A stretch of DNA of 64,000 bases from an uncultured Clostridia bacterium. Its GTDB lineage: Bacteria > Bacillota > Clostridia > Oscillospirales > Ruminococcaceae. Both the position numbers and the translations under genes were made by a program. How positions within the stretch are numbered: position 1 is the stretch's first letter; the number at the start of each line of letters is the position of its first letter. Shown one piece after another: positions 34,836 through 43,345 of the stretch. The notes below the pieces were generated by a model, which saw only the letters and a list, made by a program, of their open reading frames with translations, did no database searches and was not told where the DNA came from. Location of the stretch: contig CANQLI010000001.1 in NCBI GenBank assembly GCA_947624675.1, positions 62,001 through 126,000 on the forward strand, in the 5' to 3' direction.

Positions 34836-34873
34836 CTAAAATTCCCTCCGCCGGGTTACGACGGAGGGAATCT
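34836..34873 (-). terminator. Terminator of ppdK
   Basis: ATTCCCTCCG and CGGAGGGAAT form a 10-bp stem followed on the minus strand by TTTT. Between it and the ppdK stop (34874-35024) lies a 151-base stretch with no gene I can support. Confidence 0.8.
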
Positions 34874-35024
34874 CGTTGAAATATTACTTAAATCAAGATA
34901 TCGATTCTGATATCTTTCTACCGGCTCGTCTTGAAGTCGTGTACTCTCGGCGCAGTTTGGATAAACTCGCGCAGATGTAGGCTTCATCGACGGTCAACTC
35001 TGCGATTTTAAGGGCTTTTAGTCT

Positions 35025-37658
35025 TTATTTCCCCTGCGCCTTGATTGCAGCCTGCGCAGCGGCAAGTCTTGCAATCGGAACTCTGAACGGTGAGCAAGAA
35101 ACATAGTCAAGACCGATCTTGTGGCAGAACTCAACAGATGTCGGGTCACCGCCGTGCTCTCCGCAGATACCGATGTGTAGATTCGGGTTAACAGGCTTTC
35201 CGAGCTTTATAGCCATATCCATAAGCTTACCTACACCGGTCTGGTCAAGTCTTGCGAACGGATCAGACTCGTAAATCTTTCTGTCATAGTAAGCGTCAAG
35301 GAATTTTCCTGCGTCATCTCTTGAGAAACCGAAAGTCATCTGAGTAAGGTCGTTAGTACCGAAACAGAAGAAGTCAGCCTCACTAGCGATCTCGTCAGCA
35401 GTAAGAGCGGCTCTTGGTATCTCGATCATAGTACCTACCTCATACTTAAGGTCACTTCCGGCAGCCTCGATAACTGCGTCAGCAGTATCAACAACGACCT
35501 TCTTGACATATTTAAGCTCCTTGATGTCGCCAACAAGAGGTATCATTATCTCAGGCTCAACATTCCAATCAGGATGTGCCTTCTTGACATTGATAGCAGC
35601 CTTGATAACAGCGTTAGTCTGCATCTTAGCGATTTCCGGATATGTTACCGCAAGACGGCATCCACGGTGACCCATCATCGGGTTAAACTCGTGGAGTGAA
35701 GCGATAATAGCCTTTATCTGTTCAACGCTCTTGCCCTGTGCGTCAGCAAGTGCCTTAATATCAGCCTCTTCTGTCGGAACGAACTCGTGAAGCGGCGGGT
35801 CTAAGAATCTGATAGTTACCGGGTTGCCCTCAAGAGCCTCATAAAGAGCCTCAAAGTCGCCCTGCTGCATCGGTTCGATCTTAGCGAGAGCAGCCTCTCT
35901 CTCCTCAACAGTATCGGCACAGATCATCTCTCTGAAAGCAGCGATTCTTTCGGGGCCAAAGAACATATGCTCTGTACGGCAAAGTCCGATACCCTCAGCG
36001 CCAAGCTCCTTAGCCTTCTTAGCGTCAGCCGGAGTATCAGCGTTTGTTCTTACCTTAAGGGTTCTGTACTTGTCAGCCCAAGCCATAATTCTTCCGAACT
36101 CTCCTGCAATAGTAGCGTCTACTGTCGGGATAAGTCCGTCATAGATGTTACCTGTTGAGCCGTCGATAGAAATGCAGTCGCCCTCTTTAAAGGTTTTTCC
36201 TGCGAGAGTAAACTTCTTATTTGCCTCGTCCATATTGATTTCGGAACATCCTGATACACAGCAGGTACCCATACCGCGGGCAACAACAGCAGCGTGTGAA
36301 GTCATACCTCCGCGGACAGTAAGGATTCCCTGTGAAGACTTCATACCTGTGATGTCCTCAGGAGATGTCTCAAGTCTTACGAGTACGACCTTCTCGCCTC
36401 TTGCAGCCCACTCTTCAGCATCTTCTGCTGTAAATACTATCTTACCGCAGGCAGCTCCCGGAGAAGCGCCAAGACCCTTTCCAATAGGAGTTGCAGCCTT
36501 CAATGCGGCAGCGTCAAACTGTGGGTGGAGAAGTGTATCGAGGTTTCTCGGGTCGATCATAACAACAGCTTCCTGCTCTGAGATCATACCCTCGTCAACG
36601 AGATCACAAGCGATCTTAAGGGCAGCCTGTGCTGTTCTCTTACCGTTTCTGGTCTGAAGCATAAACAGCTTTCTGTCCTGAATGGTAAACTCCATATCCT
36701 GCATATCTCTGTAATGGTTCTCAAGAGTGCTGCATACATTCTTGAACTGTTCAAATACTTCTGGCATAACCTCAGCAAGCTGTGATATAGGCTGCGGAGT
36801 TCTTACACCGGCAACAACATCCTCGCCCTGAGCGTTCATCAAGAACTCACCCATAAGCTTCTTCTCACCGGTTGCCGGGTCACGGGTAAACGCAACACCT
36901 GTACCCGACTCGTCCGACCAGTTACCAAATGCCATTTCCTGTACATTTACAGCGGTACCCCAAGAATAAGGAATATCGTTATCACGACGGTAAACATTTG
37001 CACGGGGGTTGTCCCATGAACGGAACACTGCCTTAACTGCGCCCATAAGCTGTTCCTTAGGATCTGTCGGGAAGTCCTCTCCGATCTTTTCCTTATATTC
37101 AGCCTTGAACATAGAAGCGAGCTCCTTGAGGTCGTCAGCCGTAAGGTCTACATCCTGTGTAACGCCCTTCTTAGCCTTTATCTCGTCGATAAGCTCTTCA
37201 AAATATTTCTTTCCGACCTCCATAACAACATCGGAATACATCTGAATAAATCTTCTGTAACAGTCCCAAGCCCATCTTTCATTTCCGGTTTTCTTTGCTA
37301 CAACATCAACTACCTCTTCATTAAGTCCGAGGTTAAGAATTGTATCCATCATTCCCGGCATAGAAGCCCTTGCGCCTGAACGAACCGAAACCAAAAGAGG
37401 ATTTTCGTTATCGCCAAACTTCTTTCCTGTTATTTCCTCCATCTTTCCGATGTACTCATTGATCTGAGACTGGATTTCATCATTGATCTGTCTTCCGTCT
37501 TCGTAATACTGTGTGCAGGCCTCTGTTGTGATAGTGAAGCCCTGTGGAACAGGAAGACCGAGCTTTGTCATCTCAGCGAGGTTTGCTCCTTTTCCGCCAA
37601 GAAGCTCTCTCATCGTTGCATCGCCCTCTGAGAACAAGTAAACCCACTTTTTGCTCAT
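35025..37658 (-). CDS. ppdK: Pyruvate, phosphate dikinase
   Basis: 877 aa. Interconverts pyruvate + ATP + Pi and PEP + AMP + PPi; in fermenting clostridia it serves glycolysis or gluconeogenesis with PPi economy. The N-terminal ATP-grasp part has GGKGANLAEMTKLGLPVPQGFTI. The swivelling domain has the phosphorylated His455 in GGMTSHAAVVARGMGT, and the C-terminal PEP/pyruvate barrel has EGIGLCRTEHMFF, GHRGCRL and the catalytic cysteine in HIGICGEHGGD. Full length for the family. GGAGGT precedes the ATG. Monocistronic. Confidence 0.97.
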   Translation of the reverse strand: MSKKWVYLFSEGDATMRELLGGKGANLAEMTKLGLPVPQGFTITTEACTQYYEDGRQINDEIQSQINEYIGKMEEITGKKFGDNENPLLVSVRSGARASMPGMMDTILNLGLNEEVVDVVAKKTGNERWAWDCYRRFIQMYSDVVMEVGKKYFEELIDEIKAKKGVTQDVDLTADDLKELASMFKAEYKEKIGEDFPTDPKEQLMGAVKAVFRSWDNPRANVYRRDNDIPYSWGTAVNVQEMAFGNWSDESGTGVAFTRDPATGEKKLMGEFLMNAQGEDVVAGVRTPQPISQLAEVMPEVFEQFKNVCSTLENHYRDMQDMEFTIQDRKLFMLQTRNGKRTAQAALKIACDLVDEGMISEQEAVVMIDPRNLDTLLHPQFDAAALKAATPIGKGLGASPGAACGKIVFTAEDAEEWAARGEKVVLVRLETSPEDITGMKSSQGILTVRGGMTSHAAVVARGMGTCCVSGCSEINMDEANKKFTLAGKTFKEGDCISIDGSTGNIYDGLIPTVDATIAGEFGRIMAWADKYRTLKVRTNADTPADAKKAKELGAEGIGLCRTEHMFFGPERIAAFREMICADTVEEREAALAKIEPMQQGDFEALYEALEGNPVTIRFLDPPLHEFVPTEEADIKALADAQGKSVEQIKAIIASLHEFNPMMGHRGCRLAVTYPEIAKMQTNAVIKAAINVKKAHPDWNVEPEIMIPLVGDIKELKYVKKVVVDTADAVIEAAGSDLKYEVGTMIEIPRAALTADEIASEADFFCFGTNDLTQMTFGFSRDDAGKFLDAYYDRKIYESDPFARLDQTGVGKLMDMAIKLGKPVNPNLHIGICGEHGGDPTSVEFCHKIGLDYVSCSPFRVPIARLAAAQAAIKAQGK

Positions 37659-37735
37659 TGGTATCTACCTCCAAAATATAATAGTAATTTATTTGCCGAA
37701 CAGCCAATTTTGCCATAAGCTGTGGACTTAGTTAG

Positions 37736-37764
37736 ATTATATCATAAACTTTTGTAAATTGCTA
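37736..37764 (-). promoter_or_regulatory. Likely promoter of ppdK
   Basis: Minus strand TATAAT (37741-37736) with a weak -35 (TAGCAA) 17 bases upstream. A small GC hairpin (ACCCTG/CAGGGT, 37833-37857) lies further up. The rest of 37765-37926 is AT-rich with nothing assigned. Confidence 0.45.
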
Positions 37765-37926
37765 GTCCTTTTTGAAACTTTTAAGAATTTTTTCCAATTT
37801 TTGATTATCAGATATGTCAAAACATAAAAACGACCCTGCGATTTATATCCACAGGGTAATATTATATAATGGGAATTTATCAAGTGTTATTTGTCAATAA
37901 TATTTATAATTTTAACAAATATTTTA

Positions 37927-37955
37927 TTGACAAAACAGAAAAAATGTAGTACAAT
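37927..37955 (+). promoter_or_regulatory. Near-consensus promoter of the toxin-antitoxin module
   Basis: TTGACA (37927-37932), 17 bases, TACAAT (37950-37955), 23 bases before the antitoxin ATG. Such modules usually repress their own promoter. Confidence 0.85.
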
Positions 37956-37978
37956 GTATTAAGAGAGGGGATGATTAT

Positions 37979-38206
37979 ATGAGTTTTTCAATCAGACTGA
38001 CGCCGGACGAAAAAAAGATCGCAGAGAGCTATGCTAAAATCCACTCCATATCACTTGGAGAGGCGTTTAAACAGGCTCTGTTTGAAAAGATAGAGGACGA
38101 GTATGACATTGCGGTGGCGGAAGAAGCCTACAACGAGTATGTCAAAGGCGGGTGTAAGAGTACCCCTATTGCAGATTTTTGGAAGGAGTTAGATAGTGAA
38201 ATATGA
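37979..38206 (+). CDS. RelB/DUF6290-type antitoxin
   Basis: 75 aa. The ribbon-helix-helix N-terminus MSFSIRLTPDEKKIAESYAK binds operator DNA. The acidic helix (FEKIEDEYDIAVAEEAYNEY) should wrap the toxin. RBS GAGGGG precedes the ATG. It overlaps the toxin gene by 11 bases, the usual arrangement for coupled synthesis with antitoxin first. Confidence 0.88.
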   Translation: MSFSIRLTPDEKKIAESYAKIHSISLGEAFKQALFEKIEDEYDIAVAEEAYNEYVKGGCKSTPIADFWKELDSEI

Positions 38207-38465
38207 GGTTGAGCTTACGGAACGCTTCAAAAAAGAGTTTCGTAAATTAGACAAATACACCCAGAAAATAATCCGTGCGTGGATTTCAAAAAATCTTGTA
38301 GGCTGTGAAAACCCTCGAGGTTTTGGAAAGAGGCTAACCGCCAACCGCTCTGGACAATGGCGTTACAGAATCGGCAATTACCGTCTTATTTGCATAATCG
38401 ACGACAACAAGCTAGTTATCCTTGCTTTGTCCGTTGGACACAGAAAATCAGTATACAGAAACTGA
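38196..38465 (+). CDS. RelE/ParE-superfamily toxin
   Basis: 89 aa; GTG start with GGAAGGAG about 8 bases upstream, inside the antitoxin gene. The fold signature is visible: FKKEFRKLDKYTQKIIRAWI (two helices), then NRSGQWRYRIGNYRLICIIDDNKLVILALSVGHRKSVY with the RYRIGNYRL and GHRxxVY motifs typical of RelE mRNA interferases. It probably cleaves mRNA on the ribosome under stress when the antitoxin is degraded. Confidence 0.92.
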   Translation: MKYEVELTERFKKEFRKLDKYTQKIIRAWISKNLVGCENPRGFGKRLTANRSGQWRYRIGNYRLICIIDDNKLVILALSVGHRKSVYRN

Positions 38466-38508
38466 ACAAGAGCTAAAAAATCAATGATTGTCAATGTTGA
38501 CTAAAATA

Positions 38509-38540
38509 AAGGGGCTGTTTTTTTACAGTCCCTTTTTTTT
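38509..38540 (+). terminator. Terminator of the toxin-antitoxin module
   Basis: AAGGGGCTGT / ACAGTCCCTT stem with a T-only loop and an eight-T tail. Confidence 0.88.
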
Positions 38541-38569
38541 GCGATAGCGCTACAACCGGGGTAATTCCT

Positions 38570-38616
38570 AAAAACAAAAACGCCCAGAGACTATTGGCAC
38601 TTAGTCTCCGAGCTGT
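38570..38616 (-). terminator. Terminator of the pilin gene
   Basis: Minus strand CTCGGAGACTA pairs with TAGTCTCTGGG (one wobble), followed by TTTTTGTTTTT. Confidence 0.8.
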
Positions 38617-38655
38617 TTTACTTAATTATAAACTACTTAGAAATTATTTTTGATA

Positions 38656-39135
38656 TTACGTTGTTGCATCTTTAACTTCATATCCCGGATATGAACAGGT
38701 CTTACCACCGGATGTGTATGTTAATGATACAATATTGGCTGCGCCTTCTATGTCTGGTGTAGTAGTAGTATCATCACCAAAATCAGCAGTTAATGAATCC
38801 TTAGACACCCCATCAACCTCAGAGAGCTTTTTAACATCATCATATGATATTACATAGGTAGTTGCCGTTTTAGCATCATCAGGGTCGGTAGTAGTATCAC
38901 CAAGTTCAATTGTAGTTATTTGTTTATACTTCGCATATGCCTCAGATGCAAGAGTCTGTGTAGCCTGCACGATTGACCTTGTCTCGGTAACGATAGAATT
39001 CTCTCTAGCCTTATCAATATAGCCTACAAGCGACGGGATAAGGATAGCTGCCATAATAGCGAGAATTACCAGGACTACGATAACTTCAACAAGGGTAAAG
39101 CCCTTTTGATTCTTCATTTTCCTAAGCTTTTTCAT
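38656..39135 (-). CDS. Type IV prepilin-like protein
   Basis: 159 aa. Classic prepilin N-terminus: a basic leader MKKLRKMKNQKG, cleavage after Gly12, Phe13 as first mature residue and Glu at +5 (FTLVEVIVVLVILAIMAAIL), followed by the long hydrophobic helix and LVGYIDKARE. The C-terminal part (SYPGYE and ETRS/TQTLASEA helix) is a small variable globular domain with two cysteines absent except one. No peptidase, ATPase or other pilus genes are nearby, so assembly must rely on genes elsewhere. In cellulolytic ruminococci such pilins have been linked to cellulose adhesion; a link here is inferred. 39136-39424 upstream is AT-rich with no promoter I can defend. Confidence 0.9.
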   Translation of the reverse strand: MKKLRKMKNQKGFTLVEVIVVLVILAIMAAILIPSLVGYIDKARENSIVTETRSIVQATQTLASEAYAKYKQITTIELGDTTTDPDDAKTATTYVISYDDVKKLSEVDGVSKDSLTADFGDDTTTTPDIEGAANIVSLTYTSGGKTCSYPGYEVKDATT

Positions 39136-39424
39136 AAGAAAAAAGACCTCCTTAAAGATTTATTATTTTGGATCTTATATGTATAAGCGTGCCAATTATT
39201 TATCCACGATATTATTATATCAAATGAAATTATAAATTGCAACCGCTTTTATTTATTTTTTTTGTATTGCAAAATAATTTGTAGGATTATACAAATAATT
39301 ATGATAAGCATTAGTAAAAAGCACTAAAACGAGTTGACGATATAAGCCACACAGAAAAATAGCTAAATATTAACAAACAATGAATATTATTAACTTTATG
39401 TAAATGAATTGTATTTATTTTATG

Positions 39425-39451
39425 AAAAATGTACGTTTGCGTACATTTTTT
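39425..39451. terminator. Orphan terminator-like hairpin
   Basis: AAAAATGTACG (39425-39435), loop TTTG, CGTACATTTTT (39440-39450), then another T: a perfect 11-bp stem with a T-tail in both directions. It sits between two divergent genes, where no recognised transcript ends. Confidence 0.65.
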
Positions 39452-39524
39452 CCTGATTTTGCGCTGTTAGTAGAGAGGGATAATAAAAATTAAAAGCAAA
39501 GCTTACTAAAGCAAAGTTAAAATC

Positions 39525-39553
39525 TTGAATTTAACAAAGCTTTGTGGTATACT
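39525..39553 (+). promoter_or_regulatory. Sigma-A promoter of nadE
   Basis: TTGAAT (39525-39530), 17 bases, TATACT (39548-39553), 38 bases before the ATG. Confidence 0.75.
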
Positions 39554-39591
39554 ATATTTAATTACACTTAAGCTTAACAAAGGAGATATAT

Positions 39592-41514
39592 ATGAGAGAC
39601 GGCTTTTTAAAGGTTGCTGCCGCTACCCCAAAAGTAAAGGTTGCAAACATAGCTTACAATACAAAAAGCATTATTTCTGCGCTTGACGAAGCTTATAAAA
39701 AAGAGGTAAAATGCCTTGTATTTCCCGAGCTTTGCGTGACGGCATATACCTGTCAGGATCTTTTTTTCCAAAGCGCACTTTTAGATGCGTCAGTCGATGC
39801 GCTTTTTGAAATAGCCGGGGCAAGTGCGGATAAAAAAATCCTGTTTACAATAGGACTTCCGATACAAAAGGACGGGAGCATATATAACTGTGCGGCTGTT
39901 ATTTTTGACGGTGAAATACTCGGTATTGTACCAAAGACAAGCCTACCGAATTACAACGAGTTTTACGAATTAAGACATTTTGCTCCTGCGCCGGATGAAA
40001 ACACCGTAATAAGACTTAGAGGAAGAGATTATCCTTTCGGGAAAAATCTTATTTTCTGCTGTGAACAGATGCCGGAGTTTAAGCTTGCGGTAGAAATATG
40101 CGAAGATCTGTGGGCACCCTGTCCACAGTCAAACCGACACGCCCTTGCAGGAGCGACGGTAATAGCAAATCTTTCGGCTTCAGATGAAGTTATTGGAAAA
40201 GACAGCTATCGGCTGTCACTTGTAACCAATCAATCGGCAAGACTTATCTGCGGATATGTCTACTCAAGCGCAGGCGACGGCGAATCCACTCAGGATATGG
40301 TTTTTTCAGGGCACAATATAATTGCGGAAAACGGGGCTGTTTTAAATCAAAGCGCATTATTTAAAAACGAGCTTACAGTGACCGAGCTTGACCTTCAGAA
40401 GCTGATAAGCGAGCGTAACAAGATGTCCACATATTACGCGGACTTTGACAGAAGATATGAGTACATCTATTTTTCGATGCCTTTACAAAGTACTTCGCTT
40501 ACCCGATTTTACTCAAAAACACCTTTTATCCCATACGACGAAAAAGAGCGGGATTACCGCTGCGACTTGATTTTACAGATGCAGGCACAGGGATTGAAAA
40601 AGCGTATTGAGCACACATCGGCAAAAACTCTTGTAATAGGTATGTCGGGAGGACTTGACAGCTCGCTCGCAATGCTTGTGTGTATAATGGCTCTTGACCT
40701 TCTCGGTCGTCCTCACAGCGATATAACAGCGGTAACTATGCCCTGCTTTGGAACGACAAAGCGCACTCGCTCAAATGCAGAGCTTCTTTGTAACGCACTC
40801 GGTGTTACCTTCAAGGAGATCGACATCACAGCATCTGTAAAGCAGCATTTCAAGGACATAGGTCACGATGAAAACGATCATAATGTGGTATATGAAAACG
40901 GTCAGGCAAGAGAACGCACAAAGGTTCTTATGGATATAGCAAACGGTTCGGGCGGGCTTGTTATAGGAACTGGAGACCTTTCAGAGCTTGCGCTAGGATG
41001 GGCGACATACAACGGCGATCATATGTCTATGTACGGAGTAAACGCCTCGGTGCCTAAGACGCTTATTCGACACATAGTAAAATACTATGCAGATACCTGT
41101 GGATACGAACCTCTTTCAAGCGTGCTTTACGACATACTTGATACTCCCGTTTCACCGGAGCTTTTGCCGACAGACGAAAAGGGTGAAGAGATAGCTCAGA
41201 AAACCGAAGAGCTTGTAGGGCCTTATGAGCTGCATGACTTTTATCTTTATTATGCTATTCGTTTTTCCTTCAAGCCTTCAAAGGTAAGGCGTCTCGCAAA
41301 ATATGCTTTTGGAAACGATTACAGCGAAGAGGAAATCGACAAGTGGCTAAGCACCTTTTACAGAAGGTTTTTCTCGCAGCAGTTTAAACGCTCCTGCCTC
41401 CCCGACGGTGCAAAGATAGGAACTGTTACCCTTTCTCCGAGAGGAGACTTAAGAATGCCGTCCGACGCTGTGTGGGATGTGTGGAAAAAAGACCTTGAAA
41501 CCTCACAACAATAA
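39592..41514 (+). CDS. nadE: Glutamine-dependent NAD+ synthetase
   Basis: 640 aa. The N-terminal nitrilase/glutaminase domain (1-300) has the Glu in FPELCVTAYTC, Lys in GIVPKTSLPNY and Cys in VEICEDLWAPCP, which releases ammonia. The C-terminal synthetase domain has the PP-loop LVIGMSGGLDSSLAMLV and GTGDLSELALGWATYNGDHMS, and amidates deamido-NAD+. Length fits the large glutamine-dependent class. First gene of a run with the flippase (24 bases apart) and ydbC-like gene. Confidence 0.96.
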   Translation: MRDGFLKVAAATPKVKVANIAYNTKSIISALDEAYKKEVKCLVFPELCVTAYTCQDLFFQSALLDASVDALFEIAGASADKKILFTIGLPIQKDGSIYNCAAVIFDGEILGIVPKTSLPNYNEFYELRHFAPAPDENTVIRLRGRDYPFGKNLIFCCEQMPEFKLAVEICEDLWAPCPQSNRHALAGATVIANLSASDEVIGKDSYRLSLVTNQSARLICGYVYSSAGDGESTQDMVFSGHNIIAENGAVLNQSALFKNELTVTELDLQKLISERNKMSTYYADFDRRYEYIYFSMPLQSTSLTRFYSKTPFIPYDEKERDYRCDLILQMQAQGLKKRIEHTSAKTLVIGMSGGLDSSLAMLVCIMALDLLGRPHSDITAVTMPCFGTTKRTRSNAELLCNALGVTFKEIDITASVKQHFKDIGHDENDHNVVYENGQARERTKVLMDIANGSGGLVIGTGDLSELALGWATYNGDHMSMYGVNASVPKTLIRHIVKYYADTCGYEPLSSVLYDILDTPVSPELLPTDEKGEEIAQKTEELVGPYELHDFYLYYAIRFSFKPSKVRRLAKYAFGNDYSEEEIDKWLSTFYRRFFSQQFKRSCLPDGAKIGTVTLSPRGDLRMPSDAVWDVWKKDLETSQQ

Positions 41515-41538
41515 TGACAACAGAAAGGAACACTCGTT

Positions 41539-43026
41539 ATGAGCTCTGAGGGCAGATATAAAAAGCTCTTTTCAAATACAATTATTTTTGCGATAGGGTC
41601 ATTCAGTTCAAAAATACTTGTGTTGTTTTTAGTGCCTATTTACACCAACGCTCTTACAACAAACGAGCTTGGAATCGCAGACCTATTACAGCAAATATCA
41701 AACTGGCTCGTACCTATCGTATCACTTACCGTATCAGAAGCGATAACGCGTTTCGGACTCGACAGAGCCTACAACAAAAATTCGGTTTTTACAATAGGAA
41801 CGATTTTAAATCTTGCAGGACTTGTTGTCCTCGGGCTGGTGATTGCCGGACTGATGATTTTTAAAAACCCTTCCCCCGGCGATGATTCACTCGCAAGCAC
41901 TATAATCTATGACAACGGACTTATACTTTTTGCATATGTCTTTACCGCATCTATCAAGCTCTTGTTTTCATATTTTGTAAGGGCTATCGAGATGGTAAAG
42001 CTTTATGCCTTTGTCGGAATTCTCACAACATTCTTTACTCTTGCTTTTACAGTGCTGTTGCTTTTAGGTTTAAAGATCGGCGTAACAGGGTATCTCCTTG
42101 CGATAATTCTTTCAGACCTAATAGCTATCATATATATGTTCATAAGAGCAAAGCTTTGGAGATACTTTTCCTTTAAAGACTTTGATAAATCTGTCACAAA
42201 ACAGATGCTTATTTATTGCGTGCCGCTTATTCCAGCACAGATAATGTGGCTTATCACAAACACATCTTCAAGCCTTATCGTTTCACAGTTTTTAGGAACC
42301 GATGCAAACGGAATACTGTCTGCCGCATATAAAATACCAAATCTTGTCTCAACTGTATATATGATATTTGCACTTGCTTGGAATATGTCTGCTGTGCTTG
42401 AAAAGGATTCCGATGAACAGGAAAAATTTTATGAAAATGTATTCAACTGTAATCAGTCGGTAATATACATTCTTTCAGCATTCATTCTTTTGTTTTTGCA
42501 TATAATCACAGGGGTATGGATCGGCGCTGATTTCCGCTCGTCCGTTTTATACGCCCCTATTCTGATATATACGACAATATTCACCTGCTTTGTGACCTTT
42601 TTGGGAACGATATATTCGGTACATAAAAAAAGCGTCAGAAGTCTTGTGACGGCGCTTATTGCCGGAGGTCTTAACATTGTAATAAACCTTGCTTTTGTTA
42701 AGGTTATCGGGATATATTCTGCGGCTGTTGCGGCGCTTGTTTCCTATCTCGCAGTGTTTGTTATACGCGCGATAGACGCTAAAAAATATCAGCCGTTTGA
42801 TCTGCATATCGGTAAGCTTATTTTTAACTGCTCAGTGCTGGCGGTTATGTGCCTTGCGACATATCTTATTCCTCTAAATATACCTTTTAAAATAGCAGCT
42901 TATGCGATACTTGTTATCGGAACCTGTGTTGTTGTCGCAAGCAATTTCAGATGCGTTATGAGAGTTGTAAAAATAATGATACCTGATAAAATACTCAGCA
43001 AAATACCTATAATAAATAAGTTTTAA
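41539..43026 (+). CDS. Polysaccharide flippase (oligosaccharidyl-lipid flippase, MATE/MVF superfamily)
   Basis: 495 aa with about 14 hydrophobic helices. The N-terminal NTIIFAIGSFSSKILVLFLVPIYTNALT is the standard opening of Wzx-type exporters. It should move lipid-linked sugar units across the membrane for surface polysaccharide. RBS AAAGGA precedes the ATG. No glycosyltransferase genes are adjacent, so the substrate is not indicated. It is preceded by nadE and followed after 15 bases by the YdbC-like gene. Confidence 0.9.
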   Translation: MSSEGRYKKLFSNTIIFAIGSFSSKILVLFLVPIYTNALTTNELGIADLLQQISNWLVPIVSLTVSEAITRFGLDRAYNKNSVFTIGTILNLAGLVVLGLVIAGLMIFKNPSPGDDSLASTIIYDNGLILFAYVFTASIKLLFSYFVRAIEMVKLYAFVGILTTFFTLAFTVLLLLGLKIGVTGYLLAIILSDLIAIIYMFIRAKLWRYFSFKDFDKSVTKQMLIYCVPLIPAQIMWLITNTSSSLIVSQFLGTDANGILSAAYKIPNLVSTVYMIFALAWNMSAVLEKDSDEQEKFYENVFNCNQSVIYILSAFILLFLHIITGVWIGADFRSSVLYAPILIYTTIFTCFVTFLGTIYSVHKKSVRSLVTALIAGGLNIVINLAFVKVIGIYSAAVAALVSYLAVFVIRAIDAKKYQPFDLHIGKLIFNCSVLAVMCLATYLIPLNIPFKIAAYAILVIGTCVVVASNFRCVMRVVKIMIPDKILSKIPIINKF

Positions 43027-43041
43027 AGGAGGGAGAAAATA

Positions 43042-43293
43042 ATGGCGGAGTTAAAATACGAAATTACTAAGCATATCGGAGTTTTATCGGAAAATGCAAA
43101 GGGTTGGACAAAAGAGCTAAATATGATAAGCTGGAATGATCGTGAACCTAAGTACGACCTAAGAGAGTGGAATCCTGATCACACAAGAATGGGTAAGGGT
43201 GTAACTCTTACAGAAGAAGAAGTCGAAAACCTCACAAAGCTTTTAAACGGCGAAGAACTTGAGGACGATATTAACGAAGAAGATTTTGTGTGA
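43042..43293 (+). CDS. YdbC family PC4-like ssDNA-binding protein
   Basis: 83 aa. The pattern YEITKHIGVLSENAKGWTKELNMISWN, KYDLREWNPDHTRMGKGVTLTEEE is characteristic of the YdbC (transcriptional coactivator p15/PC4-like) family, which binds single-stranded DNA or RNA as a dimer. RBS GGAGG precedes the ATG. Last gene of the nadE run, ended by a strong hairpin. Confidence 0.92.
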   Translation: MAELKYEITKHIGVLSENAKGWTKELNMISWNDREPKYDLREWNPDHTRMGKGVTLTEEEVENLTKLLNGEELEDDINEEDFV

Positions 43294-43300
43294 TACAAGA

Positions 43301-43338
43301 CAAAAACCTCACTCTTTTTAAGAGTGAGGTCGTTTTTA
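43301..43338. terminator. Bidirectional terminator between ydbC-like and fucose isomerase-like genes
   Basis: ACCTCACTCTT (43306-43316) and AAGAGTGAGGT (43320-43330): a perfect 11-bp stem, with AAAAA before and TTTTT after. Confidence 0.88.
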
Positions 43339-43345
43339 TTTATAC

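Noticed and set aside
34874..35024. An open frame of about 40 codons in phase with, and directly after, the ppdK stop (reads KIAELTVDEAYICASLSKL)
   Set aside because: It has no start codon with an RBS, lies before the ppdK terminator and matches nothing I know; chance or old remnant.
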